A stretch of DNA of 28,513 nucleotides from Astrothelium macrocarpum (Eukaryota > Ascomycota > Dothideomycetes > Trypetheliales > Trypetheliaceae). Each line of letters begins with the position of its first letter. Within the stretch, counting starts at the first letter, position 1. The position numbers and the translations under genes were made by a program. This document shows, piece by piece, positions 9,652-19,708 of this stretch. The notes under the pieces are model-generated. The model saw only the letters and a list, made by a program, of their open reading frames with translations. It did not search any database and was not told the origin of the DNA. Location: positions 1 to 28,513 of the forward strand of contig JAGEMR010000221.1 in assembly GCA_021030915.1 (NCBI GenBank), read 5' to 3'.

Positions 9652-11397
9652 TCACACAACCAAAAGTGTCTTCGAGTCCAGCAAATTTTCACAGTAGAGC
9701 TCATCCACCATTTCACCCTCCATGATACCTGCAATGTACGCAGCACCGATGAGTGAACATTTGGTAGGATCTTGTGCTGACGATCGCATCACGAAAGGGA
9801 CAGTCGCCCCAAACCAAATGGTCACTTCATCGCCATTCTGTACAGTTGGCATGCCTATGCCAATGAAGCCGCACTTCGTAGTGAAGAACGTCCGCCCGGG
9901 TAGGTGAGTCTCGAGTGCTCGGTAATATTCGCCCGTAGTCGCTAAGTGCTGTGGAGTAGTACCAGATTTTAGGTGGCGAATCTGGTTATACATAGCTTCG
10001 TATGAGTCCGGTGCAGCATCATAACCGCATCTCATATGTTTATCGGATACCAAAGTTCTCCACAACGGCTGCGAGGACCTGAATCTCTCAATAAATGGTC
10101 GAAGCATGCCATCTCTTATCGTTCGGGTCTTAGCATTCATGGCCCATTTCTCAACTTCGTCCAGTTGCTGTAAGCAATTTTGCAGCGTATCGTCGAAATG
10201 GAGAACATGCTCAATCACATCGACAGGCAGCACTTCAATTTGTAGAGTCTTGAAGTCTTCCATTACCTTGCCATTATTAGCGCCAGCACCGGCACCAGAT
10301 ACGGACCTTGGAAAAGCCGGCCAGAACGAAGTCGATAGAGGGACCGAACTAATAGGTTCGGCGGTCTGCCTGCTAAAGTCTGGAACCCACGATGGCAGGT
10401 CTGGAATCGCAGGGTTTGCTTTGTAAGGACACCATAATCCAGCGAGGAAGAATGGTCCGCCGCCTTGCTTGAAAATCAAAGCTATTGCCTCTGCATAGAT
10501 TATGGCTATTGGTTTGTTATAGTCGATCTTGAAAAAATTCCTGTCGTCGTCTTCTAGCATTTGCAGAAGCCCGTAGATTCGATCACGTGGTTCGGTGGAT
10601 TGTGATGAGCGCGACACGATGAACAATTGGCGTAGATCCGCGCCTCCATCTTGATTGACAGTAGTCCTAAGCTCATCTAAAAAATCATACCGCAGCTTCG
10701 CGAGAACTGTCGGTGGCTTTCCTGCAGCTTCCTCCTTGGCCTGGTCGATTTTCGCAAAGAATTCTAGAGCAAGAGTTTTGTAGGCAGACATAAAAGTAGA
10801 CCACAAAGCGTGCTTGTAGCCACACAGGACTACCGGGTCCTTCTTCGCAAGCACCAATTCTTGAATGGTCCATACACGGCTCATATATGGCCGCCGCGTG
10901 GCAATGTGAAAGAAGATCCATACGTCAGATGCTTCTTTGGATTTGGCGAAATTGATGTCAACCTTTGGCATCAAATCGAAAGCGAGGTCGCTTTCATTGT
11001 TAGCTTCTCCAAGCCATACGAGGACCTGGTCCGCCGAGCGATAGATATCACCCATGAACGCAACTTGCGAACTGCGCTCAGAATCATCCTTCTGATTGAT
11101 ACAAACGGCATCAATCCAAAGGATTCTATCTGTGGTAGTTTTGCGTAGGTGTCGTAAAGCAATATCTAAACATCTAGTCACCATAATCGTCTTGTCATTA
11201 ACACTGACCGTCTTAGGGCGGTCGGAAGGACCCCAAACATAGGAAAGCGCTTCATAGCAAGGACCGTCATCCAGCGATACTACCTTAAGAGTACAAGACA
11301 GCTTATCACGGTAGTTACCTGCTTTCAATGTAACGGTTCGGAATTCGCGGCGATTCGGGTCCAGTCTGTTCTGATAAAGCTGAGCAACGTTGGGCAT
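9652..11397 (-). CDS. HET-domain (heterokaryon incompatibility) protein
   Basis: A single-exon frame of 581 residues starts at ATG 11397. The HET domain occupies roughly residues 45-200: CYEALSYVWGPSDRPK, then ILWIDAVCINQKD, then FMGDIYRSADQVLVWLGE, then YMSRVWTIQELVLA. The rest is the typical variable region with RDRIYGLLQML and PDLPSWVPDFSRQ. The tail GIMEGEMVDELY is also usual for these proteins. No NACHT or WD repeats are present, so this is the short HET-only type. Its role is inferred from the family: programmed cell death after recognition of non-self. The gene appears complete, unlike the HET relic at 3439. It directly adjoins the relic at 9186-9651 with no intergenic space. Confidence 0.92.
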   Translation of the reverse strand: MPNVAQLYQNRLDPNRREFRTVTLKAGNYRDKLSCTLKVVSLDDGPCYEALSYVWGPSDRPKTVSVNDKTIMVTRCLDIALRHLRKTTTDRILWIDAVCINQKDDSERSSQVAFMGDIYRSADQVLVWLGEANNESDLAFDLMPKVDINFAKSKEASDVWIFFHIATRRPYMSRVWTIQELVLAKKDPVVLCGYKHALWSTFMSAYKTLALEFFAKIDQAKEEAAGKPPTVLAKLRYDFLDELRTTVNQDGGADLRQLFIVSRSSQSTEPRDRIYGLLQMLEDDDRNFFKIDYNKPIAIIYAEAIALIFKQGGGPFFLAGLWCPYKANPAIPDLPSWVPDFSRQTAEPISSVPLSTSFWPAFPRSVSGAGAGANNGKVMEDFKTLQIEVLPVDVIEHVLHFDDTLQNCLQQLDEVEKWAMNAKTRTIRDGMLRPFIERFRSSQPLWRTLVSDKHMRCGYDAAPDSYEAMYNQIRHLKSGTTPQHLATTGEYYRALETHLPGRTFFTTKCGFIGIGMPTVQNGDEVTIWFGATVPFVMRSSAQDPTKCSLIGAAYIAGIMEGEMVDELYCENLLDSKTLLVV

Positions 11398-12374
11398 GAC
11401 GTATGAACGGCGGGATAGTACGGTTGTGGAGGACTGGCTCGGCCTCGTCGATTTAGGAGATTCAATTTAGACTAAATAAAGTACTACATAGCTCAGTTAG
11501 AGTGTCTAAACTGGTAGTGTAGAGATAGACGAGATATTTGAATTTTAATCACGCTAAGATCGGCCAATATCAGCCGATATTTTAGCGTCATTATGTTGTT
11601 TTTGCCTTATTCAGTACGTCCTAATCAGGCTAGTCAGGGGGCTTATTTCCTGTTATTTAATTCGTAGCTAGCTCCGTGAGAAAACAACAAGTTCGGCTTC
11701 AAGAATTCCACAATTACGCCGATGTGTACACTCAACTGACATAGATTTAGATGCTTTAAGTAGAACTTACGGAAGGAAGGATACCAGCAGCATCTCACGC
11801 TAGGCGCTACTTTCACACCATGCATGCATAGACCATATTTCTTGCGCCAGTAACGATTGGACCAAAATTGAACGCCCTGGAAAGTTTTGTTGAAGGAAGC
11901 TGCTCTGCTATGGTAGCCGTTACCCGCTTGGTACTAGTTCATTACATACATAGCCGTCTTGTCCCTCTCTAAGGAACCTAGACTTTGATAGTTCCATCTC
12001 ATAACTTTTCGTCACAACTTCAACAAATTTTGCATCTTAAGGCACTTGCTTGTCGCATGCACAGCAGTCCCAAGGGCTAGGAGATGAGGCTGCTCCACTA
12101 AAGTACCCACCATTCACGTGATGTAATCATTGAAGTTCCACGGAGGTAGATTGGAAATGTCACTTTCCGAAATTTTCTCAGCTCAGCTTTCATGGGCGCA
12201 TTTTCACCAAACTCGCTGAGATAGCCTTGGAGAGTGTCAGTTCTAATTTGATCACGTAGCTCATAAGTATTGTCTGATTCACTACAATCGGGCAGGTGGA
12301 CCACATATTAGCGGATTGACAACTCCAAACCTCTACCAAAATTCCGTGAGCAACATTTTTCGGGAGGTAAAGCC
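11398..12374. other. Divergent intergenic region between HET and SDR genes
   Basis: This region must hold the promoters of both divergently transcribed neighbours. A minus-strand open frame at 12098-12304 and another at 11643-11825 show no recognisable protein features. No tRNA or clear repeat is seen. An AT-rich part lies around 11460-11600. Confidence 0.5.
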
Positions 12375-13403
12375 ATGCCCAAGAGGGTCACTGGAGTCGC
12401 TCTCATAACTGGCGTATGTCTACTCAAGAATTGCATTCTAACATTGCTCTGAGCTAGAATTCTCACTAAATTCTCGGAATGATGCCAGGCTGCCGGAGGG
12501 ATAGGCCGTGAAGCTGCTTTCTCTTTTGCAGAGGCCGGTGCTCGCGGTATTGTCTTTGCTGATATAGATGACGAGCCGGCTCTGGAAGCGGCTGAGAAGA
12601 GCAAAGGTTTCGCTACAAATCCGCAGTATAGCTTCCTCGTCGTTCATGTTGATGTTACCGACCCCGAGAGCGTGCAGAGTATGGTGAACTCGACAATTGA
12701 ATCTTTTGGTCGGATTGATTACAATGTGAACAGTGCTGGCGTAGGTCTGCCACTAGTTCATTTCATTGACGAATAAACTGGAAATGTCTACTAATTGCGA
12801 AGCTGCGAAGGTCGGATCTGAAACAAACAATGCTACCATGGACGCATCTATTGAAGAATATGACAAGATAGCGAATGTGAATACAAAAGGTACAATGCTC
12901 TGTGTCCGAGCAGTTTCGAAGGCCATGGCCGCTCAGGATTCGGTTACATACTCTGGCCGTTACGAGGAGCGAGACATTGGTCGGGGTTCCATTATTAATC
13001 TTGGCTCGGTGATGTCTTATATTGGTGGCCCTAGACATTTGCCTTATGCGATATCAAAGCATGCCGTTATTGGAATAACAAGGACCGCCGGTAACTGTCG
13101 AGTATGCCTTGATTGACAAACGTCGGAGTTGCTAATCTTGAAATTACAGCTCTCGACAATGTCCCCCATCGCATTCGGGTTAACGTGGTCTGTCCCGCTT
13201 GGGTAGACACTCCGATGATGGACGCCTCTGCTGGAAGAGATGCTCCTCTCCAAGAATGGATTAAGAGCGTATCTCCTGTGGGCAGGATGGCTGTCCCAGA
13301 GGAAGTTGGCGATGTCATCGTCTTTTTATCAAGTCCTGCAGCAAGTTACATAAATGGTCAAGGCTTCATGGTAGATGCTGGACTCTGCCTCACAATTCAT
13401 TAG
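12375..13403 (+). CDS. Short-chain dehydrogenase/reductase (SDR)
   Basis: Four exons (12375-12413, 12489-12740, 12811-13090, 13150-13403) encode 274 residues, the usual length for a classical SDR. Introns are 75, 70 and 59 bp with GT-AG ends; the latter two contain CTAAT-type branch sites. The NAD(P)-binding motif TGAAGGIG is at residues 12-19; it is split by the first intron and is formed only after splicing. ADIDD follows the second beta strand, and an acidic residue there usually favours NAD. NSAG is at 94-97, the catalytic Ser is about 163 (NLGSV), and Tyr176 and Lys180 form YAISK. The segment VNVVCPAWVDTPM matches the family's PG motif region, although Ala replaces Gly. The C-terminal GQGFMVDAGL is typical. 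The substrate cannot be told from sequence. Confidence 0.93.
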
Positions 13404-14204
13404 AAGGCTCGCAATAGACTGTTAAAAGGCTTGGTTTCAGGCTCAAAGTTCCTTTGTGGATTTAGAGAAAAAGACTTGGTGGAAAATTTATTTGAGTTCG
13501 CTGCGAAAGAGTGTCTTGGCATTACCTCTTACCCCTCGGAGTTTCATCCGATTCCTCTTGTGAAGAGACATAGCGTCAGCACTAGCGACGAATACGGAGG
13601 TCGAAGAGATCGATCGGCGTAAGCTGTCGAAGACCAGATGGCACGATGTGCTGAGACAAAAATAGAAAGCACTTTTTTCCTCACAGGCCTACAGCTCCAA
13701 TTCATGACCGATGGCTAGCGCGACAAAGGATCGGATCATATCTGAACAAATAATTTTCAGTGAAAACTTATGATATCAGCGAAACTTCAGCCGTTGATTA
13801 GGTAATATATCTTGTGTGGATCAGCGGTTGTGGCTTGGAATACTCCACTTAGTGTCAGTTCAGCCATCGGACGCGTCTGAGGGCTGAAGCCCGGATTTTC
13901 AAGGATTCTTCTTCGAGAAGTTTGCCTGCCGAAACACGTAAGCTAAGGAAGAGGCCAAGCTAAGTTGACTAACCAGATAGTGCCTTATTTGGCTGAAGAT
14001 CTTACTTACGCTCTTGTTGTACGATCGAAGCAGTGGTCAGCGAAGAGACCGAAGCTAATTACACAGCGGCTAAGACTCAGCTACCTTCTTCTAGTTCTGC
14101 AGGTACCCACGGACTAGTCGCGTGGCGAAACGAGAGTCATTTAAGACCATGGAACTCGCTCCAGTGTGTCTTTGGTCCTTTCAGGATCTCAAGAGGCGGT
14201 TGAT
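13404..14204. other. Intergenic region, probable promoter of the BBE oxidase gene
   Basis: No gene is recognised. A 63-codon open frame at 13431-13622 has no family features and is probably chance. The segment before 14205 presumably contains the promoter and leader of the downstream oxidase, but no TATA box is evident. Confidence 0.45.
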
Positions 14205-15794
14205 ATGCTTTTCGCGGCTCTTCTACTTTGTGTCCTACTGCTTGCCTGGTCCGCGTCAGCTGCCATTGTCCAAGGGACATGCTTCCAAAATGATACTGCT
14301 TTGTCACAGCTGGCTCAGCAGCTCTCGCCCGGTGCAGCGATAGCGTGTCGAGGCTCGCCGCTCCAGATCTATAATGCCGGTCGCTACTGGGGAGTAGAAT
14401 ATTCCAAGAAAGCTTCCGTCGTCGTGTTTCCCGCCTCCCGCGAAGATGTGAGCAACGCCGTGAAGGCTGCTGCGTACTCACCTCTCGGGAAGAACCTCGC
14501 TTTTGTGAGTGGAGGGCATGGCCAGACCAACGCTTCCTCGTCCATGGGATTCGTGCTTGACCTGTCATGGATGAACACGACCCAAATCCTGCACAATGTC
14601 ACGCTCAATGATACGTTCGTATCGACCGCCATTGCCTATGAAGGAGGAGCGAATTGGACGGAAGTGACGAGTGTGACCAACGGCACGGGCTACGCAGCAG
14701 TAGCTGCTCGAGATGGAGATGTCGGCGTAGGAGGCTTTAGTACTGGCGGCGGCATCGGATGGGTTGCCGGTGTGTATGGCTACGCAATCGACAGGCTCAG
14801 GGCAGCCGAAGTGGTGCTCATGTCAGGAGAGACCGTCCTTGCAACCAAGACGAATCAGTATTCCGACCTTTTCTGGGCCCTTCAAGGTGGTGGCGGCCAG
14901 TTCGGCATCGTGACCAAATTCTACCAGGAGGCCTTCCCCGAACCTCAGCAATCCCAGCTCGGATTCTGGATCGTCAACCGAGACTCATGGACGCGCGCCC
15001 AGGAGAACACGGCCGAGTACTTCGCCACCAACAGCGACCCCTTTTCTCTGATCTACTACTCTGTCGGCTACTACCCCAAAAACCTCACCCTTCCGCCTCT
15101 CTCCACCCAAATGGTCATCGTCGGGCTCCTCTTTAGCGACCCCAGCAACCCCTCCCAACCCAACTTCACCTCCACCTTCACCTCCCTCGTCTCCGGCGTT
15201 AAGATTGACTACCAGATCGTCTACGACCTCCCCTTCGCGGACCTCACCACCGTCGCCGCGCCATTCTTTCCCTACGGCTTCCGCCGCGGCTTCTGGGGTC
15301 CACAGACCACCAACGTCTCCGCCTCCTATCTGGCCTCTGCATCCGACATCGTCTCCGAGTACATCAACGGCTCGCTCGCCCGCGGCGAAGTGCCCGAGTT
15401 CGCCTTCTGGAACATCCAGTTCATGTTCCCCGGGCAGAACGGGCACGCGCCGGCGTCGGACGACGCGACGGCTTGGCCGCACGCCACGTCGGCGCACCAG
15501 ACGCTCTTCTCGCCCGCGTGGAACCGGAGTGTAGATGATGCCTTTGTTGGGCGCTACAATGACAGGTTCAACCAGCTGACCTGGCACCGGCAGAGCCAGG
15601 TTGGGGGGTTCATTGCGGATTATCCGAATTACATATCGCCCAATGTAACGGGGCACAGGGTTTGGGGGGAGAATGTGGCGAGGTTGATCGAGGTCAAGGG
15701 GAAGTATGATCCCGAGTGCCGTATTCATCAGGGGAGGGTGTTTGCTTCGAAGGGGTGCGTGGATGGAGGGTGGGCGAATGTTTTTCCTGGATGA
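14205..15794 (+). CDS. Secreted FAD-linked oxidase, berberine-bridge-enzyme type
   Basis: An intronless frame of 529 residues. I chose ATG 14205 because it places a signal peptide at the N-terminus (MLFAALLLCVLLLAWSASA). The FAD_binding_4 (PCMH) domain spans about residues 60-235. SGGHG carries His105, the expected 8-alpha covalent FAD attachment site, and VGVGGFSTGGGIGW (172-185) is the second signature. In bicovalent members a Cys occurs just before this second motif; here the residues are ARDGD, so attachment is probably monocovalent. The C-terminal BBE domain ends with KYDPECRIHQGRVF. Many N-glycosylation sequons (NAS, NTT, NVT, NWT, NGT) fit secretion. Such enzymes oxidise sugars or secondary metabolites and release hydrogen peroxide; the substrate is unknown. 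Part of the coding region (about 15000-15550) is markedly GC-rich. Confidence 0.93.
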   Translation: MLFAALLLCVLLLAWSASAAIVQGTCFQNDTALSQLAQQLSPGAAIACRGSPLQIYNAGRYWGVEYSKKASVVVFPASREDVSNAVKAAAYSPLGKNLAFVSGGHGQTNASSSMGFVLDLSWMNTTQILHNVTLNDTFVSTAIAYEGGANWTEVTSVTNGTGYAAVAARDGDVGVGGFSTGGGIGWVAGVYGYAIDRLRAAEVVLMSGETVLATKTNQYSDLFWALQGGGGQFGIVTKFYQEAFPEPQQSQLGFWIVNRDSWTRAQENTAEYFATNSDPFSLIYYSVGYYPKNLTLPPLSTQMVIVGLLFSDPSNPSQPNFTSTFTSLVSGVKIDYQIVYDLPFADLTTVAAPFFPYGFRRGFWGPQTTNVSASYLASASDIVSEYINGSLARGEVPEFAFWNIQFMFPGQNGHAPASDDATAWPHATSAHQTLFSPAWNRSVDDAFVGRYNDRFNQLTWHRQSQVGGFIADYPNYISPNVTGHRVWGENVARLIEVKGKYDPECRIHQGRVFASKGCVDGGWANVFPG

Positions 15795-16373
15795 GGCTGG
15801 GGGAGGGAGCCGGGAGTGCTTGATAGGTGATTTGGTGATCGACAGCTGTCGTTCTACTCTCAAGGTACTCCTGACTATGGACTTGGCCACGTCTTGGGTA
15901 GGCGGTTTTAGGGGGGGGGTTGAGCCTTTCCCCTACAGAAGCGAGAGCCAGTACATTTGATCGTCACTGGTCCAATCTACGAATTGAATGGAGCAGAATC
16001 ATCAGCAGGTCCCTAACCGCATGATATAGTGAGTTCGTTGAAGCTCTTTAAACAAAAGTTGAAAATATCCACGAATGTTTTTTCCATGAATTGTGGCCAA
16101 CTTCCTAAACGAAAGCCTGAATGAGCCAAAACCAACAAAATCAAACAGTAAAATAGCGTTAATGACTGCAAGAAGAAAACTTTGCTGAAACAAGAATAAT
16201 TTTTAGCAAACGGTAAATCCGGCCATCTGTTCCCCCGCCCAACGATTACTAGCTCCGCTACGCATCTGCGTGACTAATTTTGAATAAAACCCAGACCGAC
16301 GTTTGTACTTTTTGCTGCCCTTCCCCAGCTTGGCGGACCACTACAGCTTCCTAGTGAGCTCGACAATCGCAGA
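15795..16373. other. Convergent intergenic region
   Basis: 3' flanks of the BBE oxidase (plus) and of the secreted protein (minus). It includes an AT-rich, purine-biased segment near 16060-16210. I see no gene. A short G-run lies at 15911-15919. Confidence 0.5.
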
Positions 16374-17075
16374 TCAAGTTGCTGGTGTAGCAACCGTGGG
16401 CGTCGGCGTGGCCGCAGTCGAAAGGGTGGAGGTGCTAACGAATGGGTTGTATCCCAGACATCCGCCGTAGAGGGAACCGCAATAGGAAAAGTTGCGGTTC
16501 GGCGCAGTGATACACTGGTCGTAGCTGCCTGTGCAGGTTTGCTGGCACTGTGCGAATTGCGCAGAGCAAAAGGACTGGTTCGCGCCCGGCGCAGTGCGGC
16601 AACTATTCACCTGAGTCTGGCAGTTGCTGGGCGCAGGAGGGGGTGGGCGTGGGGGTGAGCCTCCAGAAGACTGAGCGACATTGGCAACTGCTGCATACTG
16701 ATTGACGGCCGCACAGATGTCGTTTGTTGCTTTTGTAGTCTGACCATTTATGATGTCTTGGGCGACAATGTTCAGGCTAAGCTGCACTTGTTGGAGGTAC
16801 TGAATGGCTTGAGTCGCGTTGACCGCTGCGGGTGGCGAGGCCACAGGTGGGCAGCTTGGAGCGATGACACTGCGCAAAGAATTAAGGCTCTGTTGTGTGC
16901 TCGAGAAATCGGAGCTCGCGCTACGCTGCTGGGCAAGATCGTTGATGACAGTGAGGATCGAGATTTCCGCGTTCCGAATGCTGAGCTGAATGTTCGCTGG
17001 GTAAGGGGCTGGCGAAGCCAGCACCGCGTACGTAGCGCCGAACAGGGCCAGTGCCAAAGTGAACATGCTTTGCAT
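16374..17075 (-). CDS. Small secreted cysteine-rich protein with duplicated Cys module
   Basis: The frame encodes 233 residues from ATG 17075. An in-frame ATG lies upstream at 17147, but 17075 places the signal peptide (MQSMFTLALALFGATYAVLA) at the N-terminus. Residues about 25-130 are Ala/Gln/Ser-rich and look helical (AEISILTVINDLAQQ, IQYLQQVQLSLNIVAQDI) and contain two isolated Cys. A Pro-rich hinge (SPPRPPPPAPS) leads to eight Cys at about residues 152-206. The pattern is C-x6-C-x10-C-x6-C twice, with three residues between the copies. The tail is Ser/Thr/Pro-rich without a hydrophobic end, so a GPI anchor is unlikely. I do not recognise a named family. It could be a cell-wall-associated or effector-like protein; this is inference from secretion and the disulfide-type spacing. 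Confidence 0.85.
   Translation of the reverse strand: MQSMFTLALALFGATYAVLASPAPYPANIQLSIRNAEISILTVINDLAQQRSASSDFSSTQQSLNSLRSVIAPSCPPVASPPAAVNATQAIQYLQQVQLSLNIVAQDIINGQTTKATNDICAAVNQYAAVANVAQSSGGSPPRPPPPAPSNCQTQVNSCRTAPGANQSFCSAQFAQCQQTCTGSYDQCITAPNRNFSYCGSLYGGCLGYNPFVSTSTLSTAATPTPTVATPAT
16449..16625 (-). repeat. Two-copy four-cysteine protein module
   Basis: Copy 1 contains SCRTAPGANQSFC and copy 2 contains QCITAPNRNFSYC. In each copy the four Cys have spacing 6, 10 and 6. An N-glycosylation sequon (NQS or NFS) sits at the same place in both, just before the third Cys, and TAP follows the second Cys in both. This points to an internal tandem duplication within the gene. Confidence 0.85.
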
Positions 17076-17212
17076 GGTTGCTTGAAGAGTGATGGGACAA
17101 GAGGGTGGTGCTCGAAATAATGATGCTATGAAAGCAGGCTGTGCCAAGCGAATAGTTATGCTCTAAGCTCTTCCTTGTGTGCTGGAGATCTTGTCGAACG
17201 TGCAAGCTACCA

Positions 17213-17222
17213 GCTATATATC
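17213..17222 (-). promoter_or_regulatory. Possible TATA element of the secreted protein gene
   Basis: The minus strand reads GATATATAGC here, about 140 bp before the chosen ATG at 17075. The distance and sequence fit a TATA box with a leader of about 100 bases. There is no independent support. Confidence 0.4.
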
Positions 17223-18324
17223 TTGCCGTCTACCTCAAGACTGATCTTGTTGATGCGGTGTAGTAGAAGTGACAGTGGCTGAGAAATACGAGAGTAGCGA
17301 TCATCAGCCAGCCATCGAGAATTGAGCATGCCTTCTGTGATTGCTACTGCATGCTGAACAAGTACGCCGTAGCTTATGGCAGGCCCAGCACTTTACTGGA
17401 GAACCGTGATTCGCAGTCGGTTGAGGACATATGGATTCTTCCTCGCTCCCAGCCGTATGTGGCCGGGTGACCGCGAGATCGTGGTGCATTGGGTATTAGT
17501 GGCTTGCATGCTTAATGCTACCGTTTCAGGGTTGGATATCGATCTTGATGTTGATTGCGACAGATCGGAAAGATGGATGTATCTTCATTGCATTCGTGTT
17601 TGCACGTACAACTCCATGATCCCATTTCGTATTCTGCCTTCCACTCAGCACGCTCTGTGGTGTTCCAGAACGGTGACGTACCGGACAGACTGCGGGGTCC
17701 GTATAGCACCATCAATCACGAAGCAAATCGAAAGCCACATTGACTTTCGATCTTTAACGTGGTTTATGCCTGTTATACTTTGCAGCAATCCTAGGCAGGG
17801 TTTGACCGAATGAGAGTTGCTGCCCTGTCTGTTGTGTGGACGGATGTTAGAAGTGGTTAGAGAAAGCGCAAAGAGGGGCAAAATGTAGCGAGAATCGTAG
17901 CTGGTTTCACCATGAGCTCTTTTGGGCAAGCAGCAGGAGTATACAGAGCTTGGAGCTTTAAGTTCTGTACCAGATTCAGTTGAGCTAAAGTTGGGCGGGT
18001 GTGATTTTACTGAGTCAGCGCACCAAGGGCACCAGCCCAGCTGAGTGTATGGAGAGGTTACTTTCGGCGTACATACGGCGCCGCATACGCATGAGTACAT
18101 TGTGTTGAAATTGAGTGCATTCTTGTGTTTTCTCGTGTGGCTAGCTGAGGCTTATACGCACTTTCGTCTAATATACGCCAGGTGTTAGCTTGATTAGTTC
18201 AACAAATTGAGTCTTACCGCAGCTGAACTATTGCAGCCGGATCCGGTTAGAAGCATCACTGCTTTTTTGTTATTGTAGTTACAACATCATAGCTTGGTCC
18301 AAGGAATTTCCCTGTAAAGCTATC
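17223..18324. other. Intergenic region, no gene seen
   Basis: This 1.1-kb region lies between divergent genes. Open frames at 17376-17813 (plus) and 17645-18100 (minus) overlap each other and lack any family motif, hydrophobic segment or splice logic, so I regard them as chance. It should contain the former promoter of the SAT4-like relic. Confidence 0.5.
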
Positions 18325-19708
18325 ATGGCAAGACGAAGCTCTCTAAACACGCCATTTGGCCCAGACAATAGTATTGGATACCAGCTAATTGTGGTACAAG
18401 GCGTATTCTATGCAATAGCAACCATTTTGGTAGTAGCTCGATTCTATGTACGAAAATGCGTTTTGCGGACCGCTTTTGGTGCTGATGATGTGCTCCTGCT
18501 TACTTCATGGGTAAGACGTTCTTGAGGAAGCCACGTCTTGTCTCGTTAACTTCTCTAGCTTCTGACTCTTCTTGTGTCTGAATTCGCCATCGCAATGGTC
18601 GTCTTTAGGGAGGGATGGCACACTATCTTTTTGACACCCAATCAAGTAATCAACACGGATAAATATACTGAGATCGCTAACCCGTTCAACGCAATATCGA
18701 CTGCCATTGCACGGATATCAATAGCGTTCTTCGTCCTCCGTCTCGTGAGCACGGACTTGCGATGGTGTCGCGCTCTTTATTTTTTTTAGTTTTCTTCATC
18801 TCTGCCAATAATACTGCATACTTTATAGAATGCTTCCTGGTTTGTAGACCACATTCCAAAACCTTTAATCCGACAGAGAAAGGCGTCCGCATGTCCAAGG
18901 CAGCCGATGATATCTTTGATTATTATATGCTGTGTTTATACTTCATGGGTCATCCCCAGATTTCGGGGATTATTCCAAACAAGGGAAATATGCTGATGGG
19001 ATTTTATAGCGTTAGCACTCTTATCGGACTTTGTACTGGCTTGTTGCCAACATATCTACTGTGGAATATCCATATAAGTCGTGCCCGCAAGATCAGCATC
19101 TGTTGTCTCATAGGATTGGGCGTAATGTTAGCAAGCCGAATATTATTATATCAAACCTACTTACTGATCATCACAGAACCGCTTGCTTTATGATCGTTCG
19201 CCTCGTACTTCAAGTGAACCAGATCAAGTCACCCCTTTTCGCCCGGACTCCCGACTTTACTAGAAAGTCGATATCCCTTGATGCATCCTATTAGACCCGC
19301 TAACTCATTCTAGGAAGTACAGTACCACTTCCAATATGCATCTCGTAAGTTACACTCCTTATTGCAGTGTCGTTTCTACGAATGGCTGAATGGTACTACA
19401 TCAGGCTTGAAGAAGACTTCTTGATAATCTGTGGCTTTATCCCAATGATCCCGGCACTCTTTAAGCTTGAACGATGCAAGAAGCGCTGCACCTTGCAGAT
19501 AGAAGTAAAGAGAAAGCACAGACGCGGAAATCAAAAAGCGAAACGCACCTTCATTTACAGGATCATCCTCGGGAAGTTTATGAAATGCGTTCTTTGCAGA
19601 GCACCGAAAGAGTATGATAAAAGGATTCTCTGGACCTTTGATAGCTGTTCAGGAGATATTGCTGTCAAGTTAATCAAGCCGGACAATACAGACTACCAGG
19701 ACTTGTGA
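18325..19708 (+). pseudogene. SAT4/rhodopsin-type integral membrane protein, decayed
   Basis: Exon 1 (18325-18510) encodes ARFYVRKCVLR and GADDVLLLTSW. A 48-bp intron (18511-18558, GTAAGA...CTCTAG) joins it to LLTLLVSEFAIAMVV and ISIAFFVLRLV. These fit the fungal SAT4/rhodopsin-like family of multi-pass membrane proteins. The frame stops at TAG 18787-18789 at the end of an 8-T run (18780-18787), but the neighbouring frame resumes directly with FISANNTAYFIECFLVCRPH, so one base has been lost or two gained in the homopolymer. It continues with GLLPTYLLWNIHISRARKIS, then ends at 19193. A further frame from 19367 contains EEDFLIICGFIPMIPALFKL, the expected last membrane helix. At least two lesions are therefore needed to explain it. 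The exact right end (19708) is the end of that frame and may be too far. Confidence 0.7.

Noticed and set aside
12098..12304. 68-codon minus-strand frame with a plausible protein look
   Set aside because: No recognisable family, no splice partners, and it lies in a promoter region between divergent genes.
12375..15794. Secondary-metabolite cluster made of the SDR and BBE oxidase
   Set aside because: Both enzymes are common in such clusters, but no backbone synthase, transporter or cluster regulator is present in the window.
14985..15890. 301-codon minus-strand open frame
   Set aside because: Antisense shadow of the GC-rich part of the BBE oxidase gene.
17376..18100. Overlapping 145- and 151-codon frames on opposite strands
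   Set aside because: They overlap each other and show no domain, signal peptide or membrane segment; likely chance.
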